The translations under genes were made by a program, and so were the position numbers. A stretch of DNA of 64,000 nt from Vibrio sp. DW001. Its GTDB lineage: Bacteria; Pseudomonadota; Gammaproteobacteria; Enterobacterales; Vibrionaceae. The stretch is taken from contig NZ_CP091976.1 of assembly GCF_029016285.1 (NCBI RefSeq), forward strand, positions 1,054,001 through 1,118,000, written 5' to 3'. Shown piece by piece: positions 8,668-17,022 of the stretch. Each line of letters begins with the position of its first letter. Position 1 is the stretch's first letter. The notes beneath the pieces are model-generated. The model was given only the letters and a program-made list of their open reading frames with translations. It was not told where the DNA came from and made no database searches.

Positions 8668-9474
8668 TTACTGCCCTTGAGCCACTTGGTTTTGCCAATC
8701 TAACGTAGAGAACCAATATTCGTATCGTTCAGCCAACCAACCGTCTTCAGTTCGCTCTTTAATCCAATGATCAAAAAAGGCTTTTTTATCGTCTTCACCG
8801 AGACGGACTGCGAACGCCTCGTTACCTTTTGACAGCCTTTCATTGAAAGGAAGAAAAAGGACATCTTCGTGTTTTAAAGTTTCATGCTCGGGTTTAGGGC
8901 TAGAGGCGATAACCGCGTGAGCATTGCCGTTTAACACTTCTTGAAATGCTTGCGCATCGTCATCAAATTGAAGGATTTTGGCTTTAGGAAAGGTTTCACG
9001 CGCCACTTGTACAGTGAATGCCCCACGACGCGCCGCAATTTTCACTTTGCGAGAATTAAAATCGCTCATTTGATCAAAGCCGGCGGCGAGTGTTTTATTC
9101 GCGGCTACTTGAACGCCTGAATGTGAATACGCGGCGCTAAACAGAACGCTTTCGGCTCGTGCTGGCGTGATAGACATGCCACCTATAATAACATCAAATT
9201 TCTTCGCCAAGAGTGCAGGGATAATTCCGTCCCAAGCTGTTGGGACGAACTCGACTTTCCAGCCAGAATCTTTCGCTAGGCGGTTGGCTACATCGATCTC
9301 AAATCCAATCAATTCACCCTGTTTATTACGCATCGCCCATGGAACGAAGGTAGACATACCAACACGCAACGTGCCACGTTGCTCTATTTTTTCGATGTTT
9401 ACGTTATCTGCAACCGAAGGCAGTGATAGTAATGCCCCCAACATTGCAATCATTGCACTTTTTAATAATCTCAT
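8668..9474 (-). CDS. amino-acid ABC transporter substrate-binding protein
   Basis: A family 3 extracellular solute-binding protein of 268 residues. The signal peptide is MRLLKSAMIAMLGALLSLPS with cleavage after SVA. The mature part has RGTLRVGMSTFVPWAM, GFEIDVANRLAKD and the IPALLAKKFDVIIGGMSIT segment that lines the ligand cleft. I use the ATG at 9474, because GGAG lies about eight bases upstream and a secretory start results; an in-frame ATG at 9528 would overlap the upstream permease. The gene is sandwiched between the two permease genes. It probably binds a polar amino acid. Confidence 0.88.
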   Translation of the reverse strand: MRLLKSAMIAMLGALLSLPSVADNVNIEKIEQRGTLRVGMSTFVPWAMRNKQGELIGFEIDVANRLAKDSGWKVEFVPTAWDGIIPALLAKKFDVIIGGMSITPARAESVLFSAAYSHSGVQVAANKTLAAGFDQMSDFNSRKVKIAARRGAFTVQVARETFPKAKILQFDDDAQAFQEVLNGNAHAVIASSPKPEHETLKHEDVLFLPFNERLSKGNEAFAVRLGEDDKKAFFDHWIKERTEDGWLAERYEYWFSTLDWQNQVAQGQ

Positions 9475-9505
9475 ATTTCTACTCCGTGTTTTTTTCGTTT
9501 GTCCA

Positions 9506-10300
9506 TTATAGAGTTCGCCATTGGGCACCTAGTTTATGTTCTAGCCTTGCTGCGAATGCGGATAGTGAAAGGGTTAAGGCTAGATAAATAGCCGCAATAG
9601 TAAACCATATTTCAAATGGCATTGCCGTCTCAGAAACGATATTCCTCCCTTCTGTTGTAAGGTCAAAGATGGCCATGACGCTAACAATAGATGAATTTTT
9701 AATCAACGATACGACCTCATTTGTTAGTGGTGGCAGCGTTCTCTGTATTACCTGTGGCAATATAATGTCTCGATAACTATCGAGTGGCGAAAGTCCAAGT
9801 GAACGAGCAGCTTCGAACTGGCCCCGGGGAATGCTGTTTAATCCTGCTCTGAATATTTCCGCTGTATAGGCTCCTTGGAATAATGCTAAAGCAAGTATTG
9901 CGGTTGAGAATCGGTCGAGTCCAATCACTGGACCAAAAATAAAGTAGAGCAGATATATTTGAACCAGCAATGGTGTATTACGTATAAGCTCAATATACCC
10001 ACGGGCAATGGCTCTGCCAACGATAGAGTCTGATAACCTAAGTAGAGCAGTGGTTAGTCCTAGTACGAGGGTTGCTAGCAAACTGAATAGAGAAATACGT
10101 ATGGTGACGAGAAGACCATCAACCAGCTCGGCGGACCACCATTCACCATCCTCGTAATAAAATAGGTAGTCGGGTATTCGCTCCCATTGCCAACGGTAAC
10201 CCATAGACTCGGCGCCACTGTCTAAAAGCCAGACAATTCCGACAATTAAAACCGCAATTTGAAGCAGTGCCGAGAAAACGGGTTTGAGGATTTTAACCAT
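9506..10300 (-). CDS. polar amino-acid ABC transporter permease (first)
   Basis: A 264-residue permease of the His/Glu/Gln/Arg family. After an N-terminal membrane segment and a periplasmic loop come the transport-domain start (LVDGLLVTIRISLFSLLATL), GYIELIRNTPLLVQIYLLYF and the EAA-like loop (GAYTAEIFRAGLNSIPRGQFEAA). It begins two bases after the ATPase gene ends, consistent with one transcript. Confidence 0.88.
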   Translation of the reverse strand: MVKILKPVFSALLQIAVLIVGIVWLLDSGAESMGYRWQWERIPDYLFYYEDGEWWSAELVDGLLVTIRISLFSLLATLVLGLTTALLRLSDSIVGRAIARGYIELIRNTPLLVQIYLLYFIFGPVIGLDRFSTAILALALFQGAYTAEIFRAGLNSIPRGQFEAARSLGLSPLDSYRDIILPQVIQRTLPPLTNEVVSLIKNSSIVSVMAIFDLTTEGRNIVSETAMPFEIWFTIAAIYLALTLSLSAFAARLEHKLGAQWRTL

Positions 10301-10301
10301 A

Positions 10302-11054
10302 TTAATGGCTTAATATCTGGTTTAAGAATGCACGTGTACGTGGTTGTTTTGGTGTGCTAAACAATTGCTCAGGTGGTGCTGTTTCGATGATTTCACCTTC
10401 ATCCATAAAAATGACACGATCCGCGACTTTTTTAGCAAACCCCATTTCGTGGGTGACGCACACCATGGTCATACCTTCTCTCGCAAGTTCAATCATCACA
10501 TCTAACACCTCGTTGATCATCTCTGGGTCAAGTGCTGAGGTGGGTTCATCAAATAACATGATGGAAGGCATCATACAGAGAGAACGAGCAATCGCGACAC
10601 GTTGTTGCTGCCCTCCAGAGAGTTGGATCGGGAATTTATCGGCTTGTTCGGCAATGTGTACACGATTGAGGAAATGCAGTGCGCGTTGTTCGGCTTCTTT
10701 TTTGGAAAGCTTTAGCGTTCGGATTGGGGCCAGAGTAAGGTTGTCTAATACGGTTAAGTGAGGAAACAAATTGAAATGTTGAAACACCATGCCAACCAAC
10801 CCCTTTTGTTTCGAAAGGTCTGTATTTCCTAAGACGTTGATACTGCCGGAATCAACCCGTTCTAGTCCGTTAATGCAGCGAATTAGCGTTGATTTTCCCG
10901 AGCCTGATGGGCCACAGACAACAACTATCTCACCTTCAGCTACGGTAAGGTCGATTTTGGCCAATGCTTGAAAGTTGCCAAACCATTTATCAACACCTTT
11001 AAACTCGATGGCTTGTGAGTTTGACTTCGTCAATTTAACTCCACTGTGTTTCAT
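10302..11054 (-). CDS. polar amino-acid ABC transporter ATP-binding protein
   Basis: A 250-residue ATPase of the GlnQ/HisP/ArtP type and first gene of the leftward importer operon. It has Walker [10 protein letters not shown] near residue 52, a Q-loop ([13 protein letters not shown]), signature [15 protein letters not shown], Walker [16 protein letters not shown] and the H-loop VTHEMGF. About 15 residues precede the usual family start, so an internal start is possible. It is divergent from the DUF2760 gene across a 186-base spacer. No regulator gene is adjacent. Confidence 0.92.
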   Translation of the reverse strand: MKHSGVKLTKSNSQAIEFKGVDKWFGNFQALAKIDLTVAEGEIVVVCGPSGSGKSTLIRCINGLERVDSGSINVLGNTDLSKQKGLVGMVFQHFNLFPHLTVLDNLTLAPIRTLKLSKKEAEQRALHFLNRVHIAEQADKFPIQLSGGQQQRVAIARSLCMMPSIMLFDEPTSALDPEMINEVLDVMIELAREGMTMVCVTHEMGFAKKVADRVIFMDEGEIIETAPPEQLFSTPKQPRTRAFLNQILSH

Positions 11055-11240
11055 TTAATTATTACCATAGCAATATCAGCGAGATATTTCATTTATAGAT
11101 TGGCATTTATAGCGAAATTTTGTCGCCCATATACACTTTAAATATGAGACAATGATCCCAATTATATGGTTATTGTAGGCAGCCGACGACAAAGTCGCCT
11201 GTCAGTTACACCCAGAATTGTTATTTACAGAGAGTGAAAA

Positions 11241-11873
11241 ATGACTTTTGATTTAAATCTGATCCCTACCACCTTTGATATGTTGCATGGTGGCCTTGCT
11301 GCGTCTTCTCTTATGCTGCTTATTGTTGCCATTTCTCGCCAATCTAAAGTGATTGAAAAAACGGTTGAAAAGCCCATTGAAAAGATCGTTGAAGTAGAAA
11401 AACAAGTAGAGAAGATAATCGAAGTAGAAAAAATTGTTGAGGTTGAAAAGGTCGTTGAAAAAGTGATTGAAGTTGAGTCAAAATTGAAGACCGCTAACAC
11501 CGATTCTGCTATGCAATTGCTTTCAATTATGCAGCAAGAAGCAAGATTGATTGACTTTCTCAAAGAAGATTTAACCAGTTTTTCTGATGATGAAGTAGGC
11601 GCGGCTGCTCGCGTTATCCATTCAGGTGGCCAGAAAGTATTGTCTGAATATGTGGAGCTTTCTCACATAAAAAATGAGGAAGAAGAGACTCGAATTACCA
11701 TCGAGGAAGGCTTTAACCCTCAAGCGGTTCGCTTAATTGGTCATGTGACTGGTCGCGCACCATTTAGCGGCACGCTTATCCACAAAGGTTGGAAAGCAGA
11801 TAAAGTGAATTTGCCCAAGCTCGCTAAAAACTATAATGCTGCCATTATTGCGCCTGCAGAGGTAGAGCTTTAA
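11241..11873 (+). CDS. DUF2760-family protein with membrane anchor and VEK-repeat coiled coil
   Basis: A 210-residue protein of the DUF2760 type. Residues about 12-30 are hydrophobic (one N-terminal membrane anchor). Residues about 34-74 are a striking repetitive stretch of IEK/VEK/VEVEK units, expected to form a charged helical stalk. The C-terminal 130 residues (LLSIMQQEARLIDFLKEDL, then a segment ending VRLIGHVTGRAPFSGTL) form the conserved globular domain of unknown function. The ribosome site is AGAGAG before the ATG. Its TAA shares a base with the ATG of the next gene, an Hsp70 protein, so the two are translationally coupled. I infer a membrane-tethered partner of the two Hsp70 proteins. 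Confidence 0.75.
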   Translation: MTFDLNLIPTTFDMLHGGLAASSLMLLIVAISRQSKVIEKTVEKPIEKIVEVEKQVEKIIEVEKIVEVEKVVEKVIEVESKLKTANTDSAMQLLSIMQQEARLIDFLKEDLTSFSDDEVGAAARVIHSGGQKVLSEYVELSHIKNEEEETRITIEEGFNPQAVRLIGHVTGRAPFSGTLIHKGWKADKVNLPKLAKNYNAAIIAPAEVEL

Positions 11874-13759
11874 TGGAAAATGATATGCCTAAATACAGCG
11901 TTGGGATCGACTTAGGGACGACCCACTGTGTTTTATCTTTTGTTGAACTCAACAACGAAGACGCGATGGTGCAAGTACTTAATGTCCCTCAGCTTATCGC
12001 GGCGGGTCAGGTTGAAGAGAGAACTCAACTAGGATCGTTTGTTTATCAGCCTTCTGAATATGAAATGGGGGAAGGCTCCCGCGTGCTTCCGTGGACCACG
12101 ACACCGAGTGCTTTGGTGGGTGCCGTCGCACGAAATCTTGGTGCGAAAACACCAATACGTCTAGTTGCTAGTGCAAAATCATGGTTGTGTCATGGTGGAG
12201 TGAACCGGCGTGAGGCGTTTCTTCCTCAAGGGAGTCCAGAAGAAGTTGTAAAGATATCTCCATTACGAGCAACCGAGTTGTATCTAGAGCATCTAAAAGA
12301 AGCTTGGAATCATAAAAAACCTGAACATAAACTTGAAGTTCAAGATCTTACCCTTACCGTTCCTGCTTCTTTTGACCCTGCGGCTAGAGAACTTACTGCA
12401 GAGGCGGCGCGGAACGTTGGCTTCAACCATGTAACACTGCTTGAAGAGCCACAAGCTGCATTGTATAGCTGGATAAATAACAGCGAAGATCAATGGAGAA
12501 GTGAGGTTGATGTCGGCGATGTGGTTTTGGTCGTGGATATTGGCGGAGGTACTACCGATCTATCATTGGTTGCGGTAACAGAAGATGAAGGCAATTTAGG
12601 CCTAACTCGTGTCGCAGTTGGTGAGCATATATTGTTAGGTGGAGACAACATGGACCTTGCCCTTGCCTATCGTATTAAAACGAAAATGTCTCAAGAGGGC
12701 AAAGACCTACAGCCATGGCAAGTTCAAGCGATAACGCAAGCGTGTCGTGACGCAAAAGAGACCTTACTCAACGATATGGAGGTACAGTCTGTGCCTATCG
12801 TTATTCCGAGTCGAGGTTCAAAATTGTTGGGTTCTACACTGAAAACCGAGCTGACCAGAGAAGAGGTTCAACAGACATTGGTCGATGGCTTTTTCCCAAT
12901 GGTTCAAGTGCACGAACACCCTTTACAAAAGGCACGCAGCGCGTTGACTCATATGGGGCTTCCGTATGCTCAAGACGCCGGTATAACTCGCCACATCGCC
13001 GCCTTTTTATGTAAGCAGAGCAATGCAACTCAAGAGGTGTTCGGCGGGTTTTATGATGAGCATCCAGCCGTTGATTTTATTAAGCCAACCGCCATTTTAT
13101 TTAATGGTGGTGTGTTGAAATCTCGCCTACTAGAAGCACGCCTTACCTCAACGATTAATGCATGGATTGAGCAATCGAATCATCTTGAACAAGAGACCAG
13201 TTCTGAGCAATCAAAATGCCAAACGGCTAAGAAACTGAGTGGTCTAGATCTCGATCTTGCCGTTGCTAACGGTGCGGCATATTACGGAGCAGTAAGACAA
13301 GGTAAAGGTGTCCGCATTCGTGGTGGTATTGCCAGTAGCTATTACGTAGGCATCGAAAGTTCTATGCCTGCAATACCAGGAATAGCACCACCAATGGAGG
13401 CGATTTGTGTTGCGCCATTTGGTATGGAAGAAGGGTCATATTGTCAGGTTGAGAGTAAAGAATTTGGGTTGGTTATCGGCCAACCGGTTCAGTTTCAGTT
13501 TTATGGTTCTACTACTCGTCGTGACGACCAAGCAGGAACACATCTGGATTACTGGAGATCAGAAGAGCTCGAGGAGCTTCCAGAGATTCAGGTTACGCTT
13601 AGCGCATCAGAAGGGCGAAATGTCGGCGAGATTGTTCCCGTTACGTTGGCGGCACGAGTGACTGAACTTGGTACACTTTATTTGGAAGCGATGGCGAGTG
13701 ATAACGGCCAGAAATGGCATGTAGAGTTTGACGTGCGTGACGTTTCAAACGCGGAATAA
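11873..13759 (+). CDS. non-canonical Hsp70-family protein (first copy)
   Basis: A 628-residue protein of the actin/Hsp70 ATPase fold. The phosphate-1 loop is VGIDLGTTHCVLSF (residues about 8-21), the phosphate-2 loop is VVDIGGGTTDLSLV near 222, and LLEEPQAALYSW and ILFNGGVLKSR complete the nucleotide site. The C-terminal ~150 residues look beta-rich and could be a substrate domain, but they do not resemble the standard DnaK lid, and no EEVD-like tail is present. The stop/start overlap (TAATG) with DUF2760 implies coupling; a second ATG at 11885 is a possible start. No DnaJ or GrpE gene is nearby, so it is not the housekeeping DnaK. Confidence 0.85.
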   Translation: MENDMPKYSVGIDLGTTHCVLSFVELNNEDAMVQVLNVPQLIAAGQVEERTQLGSFVYQPSEYEMGEGSRVLPWTTTPSALVGAVARNLGAKTPIRLVASAKSWLCHGGVNRREAFLPQGSPEEVVKISPLRATELYLEHLKEAWNHKKPEHKLEVQDLTLTVPASFDPAARELTAEAARNVGFNHVTLLEEPQAALYSWINNSEDQWRSEVDVGDVVLVVDIGGGTTDLSLVAVTEDEGNLGLTRVAVGEHILLGGDNMDLALAYRIKTKMSQEGKDLQPWQVQAITQACRDAKETLLNDMEVQSVPIVIPSRGSKLLGSTLKTELTREEVQQTLVDGFFPMVQVHEHPLQKARSALTHMGLPYAQDAGITRHIAAFLCKQSNATQEVFGGFYDEHPAVDFIKPTAILFNGGVLKSRLLEARLTSTINAWIEQSNHLEQETSSEQSKCQTAKKLSGLDLDLAVANGAAYYGAVRQGKGVRIRGGIASSYYVGIESSMPAIPGIAPPMEAICVAPFGMEEGSYCQVESKEFGLVIGQPVQFQFYGSTTRRDDQAGTHLDYWRSEELEELPEIQVTLSASEGRNVGEIVPVTLAARVTELGTLYLEAMASDNGQKWHVEFDVRDVSNAE

Positions 13760-13831
13760 GTACCATTAGTAACGAAACGTCTTAGTAATACGTCGAATAA
13801 AATTCGTCATCTTCACCATGTGAGGAGCGAA

Positions 13832-13871
13832 TACCGTCTAGATTCTCTTTTTCACGGGAATCTAGACGGTA
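13832..13871. repeat. 14-bp inverted repeat between the two Hsp70 genes
   Basis: TACCGTCTAGATTC and its exact complement GAATCTAGACGGTA face each other around a 12-base loop. No T-run follows, so it is not a typical terminator. It sits 61 bases before the second Hsp70 start and could be a processing or stabilising stem in a shared transcript, or a protein-binding palindrome. Confidence 0.7.
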
Positions 13872-13948
13872 AATTTGTATAAAGCTAAATTCTCTGTTGA
13901 TTGACTGGCACTATTCGTTCGCGGGGATTTTTACCTAAAGGAAAACCC

Positions 13949-16777
13949 ATGGTCTCTGCTCGTTATTTGGTTGGTATCGATTTAGGCACGACGAATATTG
14001 TCGTTGCATACAGCGAGATTACTGAATCGCTCAAAGATTCACCAGTATCGATTTTTAAGATCGATCAACTCGTCGCTCCCGGTGAAGTAAGCCGAAAACC
14101 TCTGCTGCCCTCTTTTCGGTTTCATCCTGCTAAAGGACAAGTTTCTGAAAATGATATGGCTTTACCTTGGGAGAACGTACCTGTCGAAGGCGATCTTAAT
14201 CTTGCCATTGTTGGTGAATGGGCCAGAGAATTAGGAGCAAAGGTAGAAGGACGGCAGATATCTAGTGCCAAAAGTTGGTTGTCGCATCAAGCGGTGGATA
14301 GAGAGTCAGATATCCTGCCTTGGGTTGCGGGCAACGATGTCGATAAAGTCTCTCCCGTTACCGCCACCGCGAGCTATCTTAATCATGTACGGCAGGCTTG
14401 GAACTATCATAACCCTATTAATATCCTAGAAAAACAAGACGTAGTGATTACCGTACCGGCTTCATTTGATGAAAGTGCTCGAAAGTTGACCCTCCAAGCC
14501 GCAAAACAAGCTGGTTTGAGCAAGGTCGTGCTGTTGGAGGAACCGCAAGCGGTATGTTACGACTGGTATGCGCGCCATAGCGATTCAGCTAAATCAAAGC
14601 TAATAGATGTGCCTCTTATCTTGGTATGTGATGTGGGAGGAGGGACCACAGATCTCAGCTTAATTGAAGCGAATCATAACGATGATGAACTGGCGTTGAA
14701 CCGTATTGGGGTTGGTAATCACCTCATGTTAGGAGGTGATAACCTTGATCTTGCATTAGCGCACCTTGCAGAGCAACGATTTAACAAGGATAAAAAACTT
14801 AACGCGTCGAGTCTTTCTAAGTTAATTCAGCAAACGCGTAAGGCAAAGGAACAACTGCTGAGTAAAACCGAACAAGAACAAGTTAAGATAACCATGTTGG
14901 GCGGTGGTTCGAGGCTTATTGGCGGCACCAAAAGTGTCGATTTATCGAAGCATGAAGTACATCAATTGGCGCTAGATGGGTTCTTTCCAAAGGTGAGGAT
15001 AACCGATTTACCGGACAAAAGGCGCAAAGCAGTGATTGAATTTGGTCTGCCTTATGTTGCTGACCCGGCAATTACTAAACACATGGCTGAATTCATCTCT
15101 CAACATCAGTCAGTTGCAAGGCATGCGCTTGGATTGGCTATCACGAGTGATGAAAAAAACGATCAGCTCGTTGTCCCTGTAGGCATTTTGCTTAACGGTG
15201 GTGTCTTTAACAGTGAACTGGTTACCGAGCAGGTCACAACTATCCTGAGTAATTGGCGGGGTAGCCCTGTTACTGTATTAGATAACCCACACCCGGATCT
15301 TGCTGTCGCCTTAGGAGCGGTTGCTTTTGGTAAAGCGCGTCGTGGTGCCCAGTTAAAGATTGGAGGGGGGGCCGCTCGTTCGTATTTCTTACATTTACCT
15401 GAGAAAAAAGGCTTTGGCAATGCTATTTGTCTATTGGCCAAGGGCATTGAAGAGGGGCAAGAGATCCGATTATCAGGACGGAAATTTGCACTGACCCTAG
15501 GTGAACCTGTTCGATTTAATTTACTGACTTCTATCCACGATACGTTAAGCGATAATAAACCAGCCAATAATGGCGCAATGTATAAGGTAAATACGGACGT
15601 TTTTACGCCGTTGCCACCTTACATTACTAGCTTAGAACGTATGGAAGGTACAGAAGAACGCCAAGCTAATCAGAAACAACGGGTTGAAGTTCAGTTGGCC
15701 TGCAAACTGACGGAGGTGGGTACATTACAATTGGAGTGCGTAAGTGCGGATGATGCAGCCAATCGTTGGGCGGTTGAATTTGAGATAAGAAAACAAGCGG
15801 ATGTGACTCAGGAATCGAAAACATCACATCCCAAGCTTCAAGCATCACTCGATCTCATCACCACAGCATATAGTGGAAATAAGAAAAACGCCGACCCTAA
15901 GGTGATCAAAACTCTGGTGAAAGAACTCGAACAGAAACTTGGCAAAAGGGCTGATTGGGATGTTTCTACATCAAGGCAGATTTTCGATGCCTTCTCTAAA
16001 GGAAGAAAACGCCGTCGTCGCTCAGAGCAACATGAAAAGAACTGGCTTCGACTTTCTGGTTACGCACTTAGACCCGGATACGGCGACCCTACCGATGAAT
16101 GGCGTATCGAGCAGTTGTGGGCGCTATACCAACAAGGCATTCAATATCAGAATCATCAAGGTTGGAGTGACTGGTGGGTATTTTGGCGACGAGTTTCGGG
16201 AGGGCTAAGTGCGGATCAACAAGAAATAATCGCGACCGATATAGTGAAGTATTTGCACCCTGGCTCATTGCGAAACCCCAAGGTGGCTAAAGAGGCACAA
16301 GAAAAAGATTACGAAGCGATGGTTCGACTTGGTGCGTCTTTAGAGCTTCTGCATACCGAAGATAAGGTCTTAATGGCAAAGTGGTTCCTGAACAAGGCAG
16401 TTAATGAAGCGCAGCATTCTCAGGCCCATTGGTGGGCATTAGGCAGGATCGCCGCACGCCAACTTATGTATGGCAGCCAACACTCGGTATTACCACGCGA
16501 ACAAGTTGAACAATGGCTGCCGACATTATTAGCGCAGAACTGGATTAAAGAGCCTATCATCGGTTTTGCAACGGTGATGATGTGTCGTAAAACAGGCGAC
16601 CGTTTGTTCGATATTTCTGACGAATTTAGGCAGCAAGTTATAGAAAAACTACAACGTAGCAAAGTGTCATCAGCATGGATTGAACTAGTACAGCAAGTCA
16701 AGGAGATGGATGCCTCCGAGTCAAAACAAGCCTTTGGTGATGCGTTACCACACGGGCTTCATCTTGTTAAGGATTAA
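13949..16777 (+). CDS. large Hsp70-family protein with helical C-terminal extension (second copy)
   Basis: A 942-residue relative of the preceding gene. The ATPase core has GIDLGTTNIVVAYS near residue 9, VVLLEEPQAVCYDWY, LVCDVGGGTTDLSLIE and ILLNGGVFNSELV. A beta-rich part follows. The last ~300 residues are a Trp-rich, mostly helical region (KNWLRLSGYALRPGYGDP, WWVFWRRVSGGLS, HWWALGRIAARQLMYG) like the DUF3731 extension known from some proteobacterial Hsp70-like proteins. I choose the ATG at 13949 because AAAGGAAA lies just upstream and the GIDLGTT motif then starts at the usual place; an ORF start at 13901 lacks this. It is probably one operon with DUF2760 and the first Hsp70. Confidence 0.85.
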   Translation: MVSARYLVGIDLGTTNIVVAYSEITESLKDSPVSIFKIDQLVAPGEVSRKPLLPSFRFHPAKGQVSENDMALPWENVPVEGDLNLAIVGEWARELGAKVEGRQISSAKSWLSHQAVDRESDILPWVAGNDVDKVSPVTATASYLNHVRQAWNYHNPINILEKQDVVITVPASFDESARKLTLQAAKQAGLSKVVLLEEPQAVCYDWYARHSDSAKSKLIDVPLILVCDVGGGTTDLSLIEANHNDDELALNRIGVGNHLMLGGDNLDLALAHLAEQRFNKDKKLNASSLSKLIQQTRKAKEQLLSKTEQEQVKITMLGGGSRLIGGTKSVDLSKHEVHQLALDGFFPKVRITDLPDKRRKAVIEFGLPYVADPAITKHMAEFISQHQSVARHALGLAITSDEKNDQLVVPVGILLNGGVFNSELVTEQVTTILSNWRGSPVTVLDNPHPDLAVALGAVAFGKARRGAQLKIGGGAARSYFLHLPEKKGFGNAICLLAKGIEEGQEIRLSGRKFALTLGEPVRFNLLTSIHDTLSDNKPANNGAMYKVNTDVFTPLPPYITSLERMEGTEERQANQKQRVEVQLACKLTEVGTLQLECVSADDAANRWAVEFEIRKQADVTQESKTSHPKLQASLDLITTAYSGNKKNADPKVIKTLVKELEQKLGKRADWDVSTSRQIFDAFSKGRKRRRRSEQHEKNWLRLSGYALRPGYGDPTDEWRIEQLWALYQQGIQYQNHQGWSDWWVFWRRVSGGLSADQQEIIATDIVKYLHPGSLRNPKVAKEAQEKDYEAMVRLGASLELLHTEDKVLMAKWFLNKAVNEAQHSQAHWWALGRIAARQLMYGSQHSVLPREQVEQWLPTLLAQNWIKEPIIGFATVMMCRKTGDRLFDISDEFRQQVIEKLQRSKVSSAWIELVQQVKEMDASESKQAFGDALPHGLHLVKD

Positions 16778-16807
16778 GAGCAAACTGGAGAAATGATTGA
16801 TCATAAA

Positions 16808-16852
16808 TAGGGATAAAGTGACGCAGACACCAATCAACATGCTTTATCCCTA
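16808..16852. repeat. 11-bp inverted repeat before the GGDEF/EAL gene
   Basis: TAGGGATAAAG and CTTTATCCCTA are perfect complements 23 bases apart. A further GATAAAGTG just downstream repeats part of the left arm directly. The spacer 16778-17022 is otherwise AT-rich with no gene. It could be a regulator site or mRNA structure; there is no T-run for a terminator. Confidence 0.5.
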
Positions 16853-17022
16853 AATGGAGATAAAGTGTTATGTTGCTCACCCTTTGAAATGCATTCAGAG
16901 GCATAATTATCGGTGAGCTTCTAATATAAATATACCTACTAGAAGATGGTATGTTGTCCTCGATGTTGTAATTTAATTTTACAGAGTTACTCAAACCTAG
17001 CTTCCGCAAAAATCAGTCATTC

